Origin: Heterobilharzia americana
Lineage: Eukaryota; Platyhelminthes; Trematoda; Strigeidida; Schistosomatidae
Reading direction: 5' to 3'
Assembly (NCBI GenBank): GCA_944470555.2
Contig: OX104129.1
Coordinates: 48,889,998-48,953,997 of the forward strand
Length of the DNA stretch: 64,000 nt
In this document: piece after piece, positions 1-62,725 of the stretch
How positions within the stretch are numbered: the first letter of the stretch is position 1
How the letters are laid out: each line of letters opens with the position of its first letter
The notes under the pieces: model-generated
The model's database searches: none
The model's input: only the letters and a program-made list of their open reading frames with translations
What the model was told of the DNA's origin: nothing
Program-made: the position numbers and the translations under genes

Positions 1-250
1 GAACTGTATGTACGTAAATCCTTTGACGACATCTTAATTCATACTTTTAAATTATCATTTATAACAGACTGATAACAGTGTCCTACATATACCTATTAAG
101 TAAAACTTCAATCATGAAATTTTTTTGCATCATCTACAATTTCAGGTGTTTGCCACTATTGCAATATTATTATTCAAGTTGAAATGTGTAACAACAGAAT
201 TGATTGTAAGATAGTACGAAGCATAGGTCATTAGAATTTTAAGAATTCAC
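1..250 (-). other. Part of the last visible intron of the SLC6 gene
   Basis: Noncoding AT-rich sequence after exon 11. I see no C-tail exon here. Confidence 0.6.
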
Positions 251-51429
<51,179 letters not shown>

Positions 51430-51430
<1 letters not shown>

Positions 51431-51512
51431 AAAATCTGTACCGCTACCGGATTCGAACCAGTGACCACCCGGTGGTCCCGAACAGTTAAACTAACTGAAC
51501 TTGAAGAAACGA
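51430..51512 (-). repeat. tRNA-derived SINE head
   Basis: Minus strand: AGTTCAGTTAGTTTAACTGT, then GGTTCGAATCCGGTAGCGGT (B box at about 51460-51448). The A and B boxes are well kept, but the arms do not pair like a functional tRNA. Confidence 0.6.
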
Positions 51513-52200
51513 AATGTTCATGATGACAGCTGTTCACTGAAAAAAGTGTGGCAGTCAGGATTTACACATTTATCAACAAATTTCTTTACATCAAGTCGAG
51601 TTTGACAGATAAAACTAAATTTTTTCACAGCTTAATCTGATTTGTGAATGAAAGTATGGAATAAGCCTCATAGTAGATGCCAAATGTTCTAAATTCTGTT
51701 GTATGTGAATGGTATTGAAATAGAAAAAATGAAACTTAAAGTTTCAAAATATTTTGTCCTTGTACTGGACTTCTCAGGAGTTTTCATTCATGATCCCAAG
51801 TTGGATCAAGCCTACCACCATCAGGTCTCATAGCGAGCTCTTCGCCATTCAGCCATTTGGTTAGAATCTGATAGTTCACTTTTCCTTACTTCTGTCAGTC
51901 TGGGATGTGGAGAAACCATCATTCAGTGTCATCGGTGATTATCCACCTTATTTCAAACTTGTTTGACTTCACACGTCACGCCTTCTCAACTGAACTTGGG
52001 GACAAGTGTCTTGAAGTAAAGTCACTAGTGTGCAACGAGATGTAATTTTATTGGGAGTTTTTGAAGATATATTGGCTTCAGGACTTTAACGACCAAAAGA
52101 AATCAGTTGTTCTGTTATTCCAGCTGGTTAAAAAATAACTTTCTTGTAATTTATTCATTTAAATGACATCTAACTTGAAAGAACTTGTCTTAAGATGTAC
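51513..52200. other. Unassigned upstream segment
   Basis: A less AT-rich patch at about 51760-52030 looks like repeat DNA, but I cannot assign it. No coding sequence supported. Confidence 0.45.
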
Positions 52201-52204
52201 AATG

Positions 52205-52930
52205 AATGTATACTTCCTCTTCAATAAAGAATTCTACAGGCTGCTATAGGGTCACCACTAGGCCCAATTTTAACGGATTTTCTACTAGTAAAGTTGAAAA
52301 AAACCCTTTGGAGAGCATGATAAGAAAGTGAAAATTTTACTATCGTCACTAAAGTGGTACATTTCTGATTCTGGAGAAGAAGGATGATACGAGCATTATA
52401 CGGGATAAATTTAATAGCGTACATCCAGTGATAACCTACACGAATGAGAGAGATAGTGACGATAGCATCACCTTCTTGGAAATCCGGTTGGCAAGGAAGA
52501 TGCACGGAATTATAAAAAGCAGTGTATGTCGGAAACCAGTGTAAACCGGTCAATACACTCATTTTTTGAGTTTCATAAACAAAATTTAGTCACATGTTTC
52601 GTCCATTGAACAAGACTTATCTATTCACACGAATAACTTCAAATTTTCTGTGGCCTACCCTGTAGCAGTCAATATCCAGAAACGTTTCTAGTTAAAAATA
52701 TTGACAAATATGATTTGAAAACCAGAGTACCTCCAGCTTCCAAGAAACCTCCATTCTTATAACAACAGTTTTAGGGTGAAATCACCAAGGGAATTGTGAC
52801 ACAGAAATTAAGGAAAACCATAAGGAGACCTTTTTATGCAGCTAAGGTATGCTGTGCACTCTACAGTCAGTCGAAGAATACTTCGTGAACCAAAGACAGA
52901 ATACCTTAATTCCCTCTCTATGTACATTTT
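52205..52930 (+). mobile_element. Penelope-like element relic (RT and linker)
   Basis: Plus strand, shifting frames: GPILTDFLLVKL (about 52258-52295), TFLILEKKDDTSIIRDKFNS then VHPVITYTNERD, and SITFLEIRLARKMHGIIKSS (about 52465-52525), the Penelope RT order around the degenerate catalytic box. TQKLRKTIRRPFYAAKVCC (about 52800-52855) is the region before the GIY-YIG domain. The nuclease itself is not recognisable. Confidence 0.7.
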
Positions 52931-52934
52931 CTAG

Positions 52935-53870
52935 TTTAACTGCTTCTTTGAAGCTACTTATTTTGGGTGTACAGTTGAGTTTGTTGTCAAATTATCAAAC
53001 ATCATCCGTCTGATAAAGTAAGGGGCAAACAAGTTCAGTACGGCGCTCAATATTTCCTCATCTGGTTGACAGTGATCACTGAGTTAATATTCACAAAGCC
53101 TTAAAAGTTGACACCTTTTTTTCTACTCTCACCCACCTTCTACGTGTTCGTCTTTTATATGGAGCAAAAGTCATCAGAATCCACTCGAACAAGCCGAATG
53201 TGCGTCTTTCGACGAAATTCCAACAAGTCTGAACTTGGGCATCTGTATAACTTATCTGTAAAATGCATCATCCTCCCACTCATTAATCCTAAAACGCTAG
53301 CAATTATTATCATAACTATTTTTTGAAGGACTTGCAACTCTCCTTTTTCATACAGGATCGAATTGTTTGACGTCCGTTACCACATGGGCTTCTAATTGAA
53401 TACCTTCATATTGCCTGGATATTTACTATGGTAATTTATTTAGTCATTATTATTATTACTACAGTTTTAATCACCTTGCTCTTCACCTTCTTGTCTCTAA
53501 TTATCGTCAACAAGGGGCTGGTTGGTGTAATAATACGCTGTGTCTTCTCTTCGTGTTAGCAGTTATTGTACAAACTACCGACTACTCAACAATCTGTTTA
53601 AAACTTCACACATTTTGCCATATGGTTATTCTATACTTTAGCCACACTTTTCATCACATAATTAATTATAACTTCCTTGATACTTTGAGACTGATAACTT
53701 ATTATGAAGCAAATATCGCCACTAGACTGCTATGGAGTTATGTAATTTCAGAATGTTATAAATTTGTGTAGAGCTATCTGTGAGAAACTGATTGGAAAGA
53801 AATATTTCTTCGCACATATTCTTTATTCAGTTAAAGACACTTCGGGTTAGATGTTGCAAATAAATCGGTA
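52935..53870. other. Unassigned upstream segment
   Basis: AT-rich sequence; short open frames without family resemblance. Confidence 0.45.
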
Positions 53871-53945
53871 GGAAGCCCCGCACCAGTGTTTCATGCTTTC
53901 CGGACCTCATCAGCGATGTACATCCACAGTCTTTTGGAAACTCAT
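53870..53945 (-). repeat. Degenerate hammerhead-ribozyme motif
   Basis: Minus strand: CTGATGA (53913-53907) and GAAA (53892-53889) are both kept, but stem II between them pairs poorly and the cleavage site reads GGTGC. Probably an old Sm-alpha-like copy. Confidence 0.5.
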
Positions 53946-54470
53946 ATTCATTTGATGAATTGAACTCGCGTCATGGTTTTGAAATTAAAAACCTAAAAAT
54001 CAAGGTTTACAGACCACAAGTGCCTCTCTGAAGACTGGATTGTATAACTGGGTTGGCAACCAGTCAGTCTAATGTAGCTATCTGGTGCTTATAGCTCAGC
54101 AATGGCCAAAGTCTATTAACAAAACGCATCAAAAAATAGTGCACCTAACGAAATGCCATAGACTGTCGAACCAGTAAGGTTTATGTGTTTCAATAATATT
54201 ATTAGAAGACAAAGATTATCTGCAAAATGTGATGTATTCGCACAATGTGTTTCGAACACTTTGATGACATGTTTACTTATCAAGCCAGTCTATATATGAA
54301 AATGAAAAAACTAAAAGAAGGGTCAACTATAGTGAATATGAAAAGGTTGTGACACTAGTCTTGGTGATATAATCGGATAAGGATTAATATGGTGAATTAA
54401 GTGAAACAACAAATTGTTTCTGTACATAACGGGGAATTAAGTTTACGAATAACTAACTCTTCAGGAAATC

Positions 54471-55730
54471 TCAGCATGCACCCCTGACTCCAATATAATA
54501 TCTTAAATATCTCACACTAATATTATGATTAATCTTGACAATATGTTTTGGTACGGGTTGAGATGAATGCGTGTCACCTGCACTGATCGGAGTTTGTTTG
54601 CTAAATTGTTTTTCAAGCCATTCAGGTATATAAGATGTGACATAATCATTTATGCAAGGTTGATGATTCAGGCGAAGCAGGTGTTTTGTTGTCTTAGCAA
54701 TGATAAGCTGAGCTGCATAGTATTTTTTACAGATAACAGATTTCAATCTCTGTTTCAATATCATACTAATCGCCTACCCTCTGTATGGTACATTAATAAA
54801 TATATCCTTCCCCGGGGCCAAATAAAATTATAGGCTTTGGGGTTACATATGTTATTGCTTCTATTATACCGTCGTTGATCAGAACAAACTGATCGGTTTC
54901 TTTCGGCATATGGGCTCCCGCGTGGGTCCCTCGATATTGCCCGTGTTTTCAATTATATAGTAATGATAAATAGTGGCTATCACTGAATTTCAAGATGCAC
55001 ATTTCGTCCTATTTGGGACTTATCAGCTGAAGGTACTTGCCTCTCAGAATGATTTTGTTCTCTCCAGGATTCGAACTCTGGACCGATCGCTCCAAACGCC
55101 AGAGTTGTCCACTAGACCATCGAGGGGACGTCCTACCCATCAGGCAGCAGGTACATGCAGCTGGCGAGTCCTAAATTGGACGAAATGTGCATCCTGGATC
55201 CCACTGCTAGCCACTATCCATTATTATAATGTTCAGGGTTACCTGTTACCGACAACGGTTCAGAAACTGTAATGGCAATCACTTTTCCATATGTGTATCT
55301 GTCAGAAATTGGCTCTCATCATCCATTTTATGAGATGTTCAAATACATTGGGTCCTAATAAATATGCATATTGCTAATCCTCTCCTACATTTCACTGTAC
55401 ATAAGCTGTAGAACCTTAACAACCGCCCCATCCGAAAAGGCTTTCTTTAAATTGGTCGCCTGATAGAACTGTCTTTACTGTGACACAACAGCATATCAAG
55501 AAATGCAAGTTGGTGGTTATTTTCTTCCTCACATGTCAGTCTGATAAAACGTTGTACAGTTTTAAGTCTTTCCAACAAACCTAGGGCATTTTTATCTGCG
55601 TCACACACACTACAATGTCATCAACATACCTTATATAGAATGTGACATTACTGATTAAATCTTAAGCCTTCAGTTCACTATGTAACCTATTGACATCTGC
55701 TAATAATGGCCCTAATGGACCCCCTATAAC
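54471..55730 (-). mobile_element. Older Penelope-like remnant in the left arm
   Basis: Mirror of 59770-61032. The C-terminal piece LKQRLKSVICKKYYAAQLII then YIPEWLEKQFSKQTPISAGD (54764-54471) resembles the Penelope region around the GIY-YIG domain, but with the nuclease core missing. A decayed RT with a YVDD-type box lies at about 55640-55600. The tRNA-like/hammerhead unit lies between the two. Confidence 0.6.
54990..55215. repeat. Sm-alpha-like unit: tRNA-like sequence between two opposed hammerhead motifs (left arm)
   Basis: Minus strand: tRNA-like 55130-55061 (A box TGGTCTAGTGG, B box AGTTCGAATCC), then a hammerhead with CTGATAA (55026-55020) and GAAA (55005-55002). Plus strand: a second hammerhead with CTGGCGA (55161-55167), loop CCTAAATTGG, GAAA (55182-55185), GCATC, then CTGGATCCCACTGCTAGCC, as in schistosome hammerheads. 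One or two core bases are changed in each, so both may be inactive. Confidence 0.7.
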
Positions 55731-55869
55731 AACTCAATCGATTTACCAAAGGCATTCACCTACATCAGTGAAATGAATTACGTCAGAAAGTAGCCCTATC
55801 AGATGAATTAGAGAAATAGGGAAAGAAAGACAAATAGAGGACATATAGTCCTATAGAATAATATATGTC

Positions 55870-58444
55870 CTGGTTGTATTGTGTTCTCTGAGCTGAGTTG
55901 TTTAATCGTGAAGCTTTCATCGCCTTGCTAGACGACATCATCAGCACTAACTTCAGTATGAAGTGAGCTGTCAATATCTCTCCGTGAGTGATTTAGTAGC
56001 TTGCTCTGACGATGTGGTCTGTGATTGGTTGTTTCCTTCGATTGTTGTGTCATTGATTGTATAGACTTTCCTGTTGGCTGTTCCTCTGCTTCACCTCTGA
56101 CCTTTCTATCATTTATCATTTTTCTTATTGGTTGGTAGATCGGGTCTATGTCTATACATCTATTGATTGCTGACTGACCTGAATGCCAAGCTTCTAGGAA
56201 TTCTCTGATCTTCATTGTGTTTCCTCTGTCCAAAATTTCTACATTGTCGAAATTGAATTCATGTCCATAATTATCCACGTGCATTGAAATGAGTGATGAA
56301 ATGTCGTATGTGACGTTTAATAGCCAATTAGTGTTCATGTAGACGAAGGTGAAGAGGGCGGCCGCTTTGTCCGATGCAGTGCTGACTACAGCTATTGCAG
56401 TTGATTTTGTAAATGATATTCGGTTTGTCTTCTTTGCTTGTTGCATCCTTTGGTCTGCATAATGGTGTTTGGAGGGAATTTGTTGGTTTATGAGCCACAC
56501 CAATTCCAGGTGGTCTCAGCGATCTTGTTGTGATTTCTGATATATTCTTTATGTATGGTAGGACGATGCGTTTGTTGATTTCTGTCGATGACTTTGTAGT
56601 TGGTGATGCACGGGATAGGCATCTTCTGATAGAGTTTCGTGGGTAGCCGTTCTTCTTTAGGGTAGACATCAGGTAATTTTCTTCGTTTCTCCGTGAAGTT
56701 TTTGTGCTGCAGTGTGTTCTCGCTCTTTTGAATAGAGTCTGCACGCAACTGATTTTGTGTGTTGTTGGGTTGTTGCTATTGTAGTTGCTGATTTGGTCAG
56801 TGTGTGTTGGCTTCCTGTACACTTGGGTTTCCAGCTTTCCGTCATTTTCCCTGCTGACTATAACATCCAGGATTGGTAGTTGGTTTTTTGACTCCTTCTC
56901 CATTGTGAATTTGATGTCATTGAGAAGGTTGTTGATCAAACTGTGGGTGTTTTCTATATCATCCTTTTTAATGATGACAAAAGTGTCGTCTACATAACGA
57001 ATCCAAATTTTTGGTTGGATCACAGGTGGAATAATGGCTTCCAGTCTCTGCATCACTGCTTCTGCTATTAATCGGGATATCGGTAATCCTATTGGAGTTC
57101 CTTTCATCTGTTTGTATATACCTCATTTTTGAACTGGAAGTATGTTGTCATGCAAAGGTCGATGAGTTCCATCAGACTTGAACATTTGAGTTTTATGCGT
57201 TCTGAAATGTTTTTGTCTTCATTGATCAGGAGGGATATCGTTTCCTTGGCCAATTTATTTTCGATTGGTGTGTTTAGTGCTGTAACATAGAAGAATATCA
57301 TTAATTCATCGTTTTCTATGGTAATATTTTGGATCTTTTCTAAGAATTCTGTTGGTGACTTGATGGAATGTCCACATGATTGAACGAGGTGTTTGAGTTT
57401 TCTCGAAATTTCTCTTGATATGTTGTGTGTTGGGGTTCCCGGAAGTGAGACTATTGGTCGTAGAGGGATATCGGGTTCGTGTGGTTTTGGTTTGCCGTAA
57501 AATCGAGGAAGGATACGTCCATTTGATTTCATACGCCATTTGTCTTACTTTGTTATCTCTTCTGCTTTGAAGAGTTTGTTCAAGGTTTTATTGATCTGGT
57601 TGTCGAACTTTTGGATTGGGTTGGTTTCAAGTGGTTGATACACATTTTCGTCTCGAGTAATTCCTCTGCCTTCTTGATATAGTCTTCTTTGTCCATGACT
57701 ACTGTAGTGCGTCCTTTGTCTGCTGGAACTATAACGATATATTTCCTATTTTTCAGTCTTTTTATTATTTTCTGTTCTTGAGTATTCATTTAAGCATGAT
57801 GTCTCTTCTGCCTGGTAAGGGTACGATTGTTTGCCGTATTTCTTGCTGAGTGACCTCATTTAATCCTGATATTTTAAGTGAGGATTCTAATGCCGCAAAG
57901 AATTCTGGTTTTGAGGCATCTCTTGTATTGTAATTCAATCCTTTTTGAAGGAGAAGTTCTTCCATTTCCGTTAGTGGTTGTTTTGATAAGTTGATAACGC
58001 AGTCATATGCTTCTTCGGTTGTAGGTGCTTCTGAGATTTTTAGTAGCCTTTTTCTGAAGACTTTTCTTCGTTGTTCTTTGTATCGTCTACTTGATTTTTC
58101 AATTGCAGTTGTCAATGTTGTCACATGTTGCATCGTGAGTATGCTTTCTAGTTTTCTTTTCTGATTGTTAATCACTGATTGGTATTTTCGGATCCGGTGG
58201 TGTGCATCTGTGATCATTAATTGTACTATTCGCCTTCCTTTTTGTTCAGCTATTTTCCGTCTCATTGGGCAGTTAATCGGTGGTTTATATCTAACACTCT
58301 TCGGCGGAACATGCTGACGTAGGCACTCATGGAGAAAGAATAGTTGTTCTTTCGTGGAAACTTGCCGTTTGAAAACGTCTTCCCATCTTCGAACAGAGTA
58401 TGGCTGTCACGCTCGAATGATCTTGAAATGATGGAGAATATTTG
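55870..58444 (-). mobile_element. Penelope-like element, long copy
   Basis: Minus strand. The N-terminal block (58310-57786) is Lys/Arg-rich, with ..PPKSVRYKPPINCPMRRK. RT then follows: VPADKGRTTVVMDKEDY (about 57735-57685), RFYGKPKPHEPDIPLRPIV (about 57507-57450), FFYVTALNT (about 57300-57270), GTPIGLPIS and IWIRYVDDTFVI (about 57010-56970). After it come LPILDV, YRKPTH, KKNGYP and a GIY-YIG domain (INCNSCSQHCIGQSGRPLHL, about 56420-56360), continued in another frame to about 55928. Frameshifts lie near 57105, 56330 and 57560. FFYVTAL has Tyr where RTs carry the first catalytic Asp. The tail TGTTCTCTGAGC lies at about 55880. Confidence 0.88.
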
Positions 58445-59680
58445 TAGCAGAAGCAGTGATGCAGAGACTGGAAGCCATTATTCCACCTGTGATCCAACCA
58501 AAAATTTGGATTCGTTATGTAGACGACACTTTTGTCATCATTAAAAAGGATGATATAGAAAACACCCACAGTTTGATCAACAACCTTCTCAATGACATCA
58601 AATTCACAATGGAGAAGGAGTCAAAAAACCAACTACCAATCCTGGATGTTATAGTCAGCAGGGAAAATGACGGAAAGCTGGAAACCCAAGTGTACAGGAA
58701 GCCAACACACACTGACCAAATCAGCAACTACAATAGCAACAACCCAACAACACACAAAATCAGTTGCGTGCAGACTCTATTCAAAAGAGCGAGAACACAC
58801 TGCAGCACAAAAACTTCACGGAGAAACGAAGAAAATTACCTGATGTCTACCCTAAAGAAGAACGGCTACCCACGAAACTCTATCAGAAGATGCCTATCCC
58901 GTGCATCACCAACTACAAAGTCATCGACAGAAATCAACAAACGCATCGTCCTACCATACATAAAGAATATATCAGAAATCACAACAAGATCGCTGAGACC
59001 ACCTGGAATTGGTGTGGCTCATAAACCAACAAATTCCCTCCAAACACCATTATGCAGACCAAAGGATGCAACAAGCAAAGAAGACAAACCGAATATCATT
59101 TACAAAATCAACTGCAATAGCTGTAGTCAGCACTGCATCGGACAAAGCGGCCGCCCTCTTCACCTTCGTCTACATGAACACTAATTGGCTATTAAACGTC
59201 ACATACGACATTTCATCACTCATTTCAATGCACGTGGATAATTATGGACATGAATTCAATTTCGACAATGTAGAAATTTTGGACAGAGGAAACACAATGA
59301 AGATCAGAGAATTCCTAGAAGCTTGGCATTCAGGTCAGTCAGCAATCAATAGATGTATAGACATAGACCCGATCTACCAACCAATAAGAAAAATGATAAA
59401 TGATAGAAAGGTCAGAGGTGAAGCAGAGGAACAGCCAACAGGAAAGTCTATACAATCAATGACACAACAATCGAAGGAAACAACCAATCACAGACCACAT
59501 CGTCAGAGCAAGCTACTAAATCACTCACGGAGAGATATTGACAGCTCACTTCATACTGAAGTTAGTGCTGATGATGTCGTCTAGCAAGGCGATGAAAGCT
59601 TCACGATTAAACAACTCAGCTCAGAGAACACAATACAACCAGGACATATATTATTCTATAGGACTATATGTCCTCTATTT
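58445..59680 (+). mobile_element. Penelope-like element, truncated inverted copy
   Basis: Plus strand, starting within RT at AEAVMQRLEA. It continues with RYVDDTFVI (about 58516-58545), the linker, the GIY-YIG domain and the tail. It shares the frameshift of the long copy at HEH (59184), so the duplication came after that mutation. It forms the inner part of the right arm of the inverted repeat. Confidence 0.88.
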
Positions 59681-59769
59681 GTCTTTCTTTCCCTATTTCT
59701 CTAATTCATCTGATAGGGCTACTTTCTGACGTAATTCATTTCACTGATGTAGGTGAATGCCTTTGGTAA

Positions 59770-61032
59770 ATCGATTGAGTTGTTATAGGGGGTCCATTAG
59801 GGCCATTATTAGCAGATGTCAATAGGTTACATAGTGAACTGAAGGCTTAAGATTTAATCAGTAATGTCACATTCTATATAAGGTATGTTGATGACATTGT
59901 AGTGTGTGTGACGCAGATAAAAATGCCCTAGGTTTGTTGGAAAGACTTAAAACTGTACAACGTTTTATCAGACTGACATGTGAGGAAGAAAATAACCACC
60001 AACTTGCATTTCTTGATATGCTGTTGTGTCACAGTAAAGACAGTTCTATCAGGCGACCAATTTAAAGAAAGCCTTTTCGGATGGGGCGGTTGTTAAGGTT
60101 CTACAGCTTATGTACAGTGAAATGTAGGAGAGGATTAGCAATATGCATATTTATTAGGACCCAATGTATTTGAACATCTCATAAAATGGATGATGAGAGC
60201 CAATTTCTGACAGATACACATATGGAAAAGTGATTGCCATTACAGTTTCTGAACCGTTGTCGGTAACAGGTAACCCTGAACATTATAATAATGGATAGTG
60301 GCTAGCAGTGGGATCCAGGATGCACATTTCGTCCAATTTAGGACTCGCCAGCTGCATGTACCTGCTGCCCGATGGGTAGGACGTCCCCTCGATGGTCTAG
60401 TGGACAACTCTGGCGTTTGGAGCGATCGGTCCAGAGTTCGAATCCTGGAGAGAACAAAATCATTCTGAGAGGCAAGTACCTTCAGCTGATAAGTCCCAAA
60501 TAGGACGAAATGTGCATCTTGAAATTCAGTGATAGCCACTATCTATCATTACTATATAATTGAAAACACGGGCAATATCGAGGGACCCACGCGGGAGCCC
60601 ATATGCCGAAAGAAACCGATCAGTTTGTTCTGATCAACGACGGTATAATAGAAGCAATAACATATGTAACCCCAAAGCCTATAATTTTATTTGGCCCCGG
60701 GGAAGGATATATTTATTAATGTACCATACAGAGGGTAGGCGATTAGTATGATATTGAAACAGAGATTGAAATCTGTTATCTGTAAAAAATACTATGCAGC
60801 TCAGCTTATCATTGCTAAGACAACAAAACACCTGCTTCGCCTGAATCATCAACCTTGCATAAATGATTATGTCACATCTTATATACCTGAATGGCTTGAA
60901 AAACAATTTAGCAAACAAACTCCGATCAGTGCAGGTGACACGCATTCATCTCAACCCGTACCAAAACATATTGTCGAGATTAATCATAATATTAGTGTGA
61001 GATATTATATTGGAGTCAGGGGTGCATGCTGA
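59770..61032 (+). mobile_element. Older Penelope-like remnant in the right arm
   Basis: Plus strand: GPLGPLLADVNRLHSELKA then FYIRYVDDIVVCV at about 59790-59910, followed by NHQLAFLD-like sequence to about 60030. The C-terminal piece KQRLKSVICKKYYAAQLIIA to YIPEWLEKQFSKQ lies at 60748-61032. Much more decayed than the neighbouring copy; the GIY-YIG core is absent. Confidence 0.62.
60297..60522. repeat. Sm-alpha-like unit: tRNA-like sequence between two opposed hammerhead motifs (right arm)
   Basis: Mirror copy of 54990-55215: tRNA-like at 60382-60451 on plus, hammerhead CTGATAA at 60486-60492 with GAAA at 60507-60510 on plus, and the opposed hammerhead on minus at about 60297-60352. One base in the linker differs from the left arm. 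Confidence 0.7.
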
Positions 61033-61306
61033 GATTTCCTGAAGAGTTAGTTATTCGTAAACTTAATCCCCCGTTATGTACAGAAACAATTTGTTGTTTC
61101 ACTTAATTCACCATATTAATCCTTATCCGATTATATCACCAAGATTAGTGTCACAACCTTTTCATATTCACTACAGTTGGCCCTTCTTTTAGTTTTTTTC
61201 ATTTTCATATATAGACTGACTTGACAAGTAAACATATGATCAAAATGTTCGAAATACATTGTGCGAATACATCACATTTTGCAGATAATCTTTGTCTTCT
61301 AATAAT

Positions 61307-62295
61307 GTCATCGAGCTTTATTAAGGGGAATAATTGTTTCAGAGATTCGTATGTCATGGAACTGGTAATTCATAGCAGTGCATATTCTCCATCACATATA
61401 AAACCGAACCAAGGATCTTCATTAATTACAGCCATTAAATTAACATTTTAGTTAGAGACATGGAAAATAGTTGTCTACTTTTTCAAGCCGTAGACAATTT
61501 CCACTGTGTAGTGAGTGACTGATGAAAGTGCCTCTATTTTAAATAAATTTAAGAGAAACATTTACTTCGATGAGATGTTCTTTCATTCATATTTAATTTC
61601 AGCTAGTAATATGCCGTAAGAATTTCTGTCAGGTATGTAGCGTGCAGAAATACTTGAATTTTTGTATCCCTTACTACAAATAAAAGTGACTACTTTTAAT
61701 TGACAATTAAGAGATTAGTTCAAAACTTTTAGCTTATCTTTCGAAGTATTAAATTAAACCTATAGATGACTGTAATGAAACATTGAATCAAGAATACCCG
61801 TCTTTTGAGTTTCCAGCCAATTTTGAAGAGAGCTATTTAATAATTTTAGATGAATTAAATTAACGTTTTAGTTACCGAGATGCTCATCTACCACTTGAGC
61901 TCAATACAATTTGGAGCCATTTGATAATATGTTTCACCTATAAGTGGAATAGGTATTTCACATCTCATGTCATGAGTCAGTCTGACGATAGTACATAAAT
62001 AACATCCCAATCATACTTTCTGTTTCCGTTCCCACATATATAACTCCTTCTGCTTCTAAAAAATTACTCAAGTCAAGTGCCATACAAGGACTTGTTTATC
62101 TGAATCTATCTAACTGTCTATCACATCTAGGGAAATCCATTCATAAAAGGAAGAGATGAAGTCTCCTACTTCGAAGTACCTTGTTATTTAAAAAGTATCA
62201 AAGAATTAACTCGGAAGTATCAGTTGTTCAAAAAATTTCTTTCATGCTAACCATACTTATTGTTTCTGTGATCTGTTTCAAAACATCATAGACAT
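61307..62295. other. Unassigned segment right of the inverted repeat
   Basis: AT-rich; no gene or element recognised. Confidence 0.45.
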
Positions 62296-62725
62296 GTAGT
62301 GCACCTTCCTGGCACCTAATTGCAGCTAGGAATAAAATAAGTAGGTTAAATTAATTGAATAAACCTCTAGTTCGCCTACGGATCCTTAAGGTGTTTTAAG
62401 TTTTGTTTTAACGAGGATGCATCTGAGCAGGCTTTGAAGCCATTCTGCGCTCCCTTTGTGCTAGCTAGCACGCACATACTCAGAGTCCCTAGCTCAGCCA
62501 CACTGGCCAGATAAGATGAATGAACTTTTTCCCAAATCATTACTATTACATTTATTCTAATAAAACACATTACTTTTTCGAAAATATTCCTGAAACTAGT
62601 TCTTTTAACTTTTGTTTCGCTATCAGTACTTACACGTTAGGTAGGGAACTGCTTAAGCAGGTAATAGGGCATATCAAGTTGAGTGGGGTTGATCAAACGT
62701 TAAGGAATAATAACACAACCAGCAG
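62296..62725 (+). repeat. Solo LTR of the same Gypsy family, older copy
   Basis: TGTAGTGCACCTTCCTGGCA through AACCTCTAGTTCGCCTACGG, TTTTGTTTTAACGAGGATGC, TACTTACACGTTAGGTAGGG and ATAACACAACC matches the LTRs at 11810 and 18882 throughout, with many differences. It has the 65-base segment missing from the 5' LTR at 11810. No internal sequence follows, so it is a solo LTR. The right end is uncertain by about 10 bases. Confidence 0.82.

Larger units (their letters stand above)
54198..61306. repeat. Large inverted repeat (two arms of about 2.87 kb)
   Basis: Arm 54198-57067 is the reverse complement of arm 58445-61306. Paired coordinates sum to 115512 through most of the arms and to about 115503 after a 9-base indel near 54500/61010. 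The spacer 57068-58444 holds the 5' half of the left Penelope copy. Inner parts are identical over hundreds of codons by translation, whereas the outer 290 bases differ at about ten positions. The right outer end is at TCTTCTAATAAT, after which similarity stops. Confidence 0.93.

Noticed and set aside
55061..55130. tRNA gene
   Set aside because: A and B boxes are good, but the arms do not pair as a normal cloverleaf, and the sequence is part of a repeated unit with hammerhead motifs.
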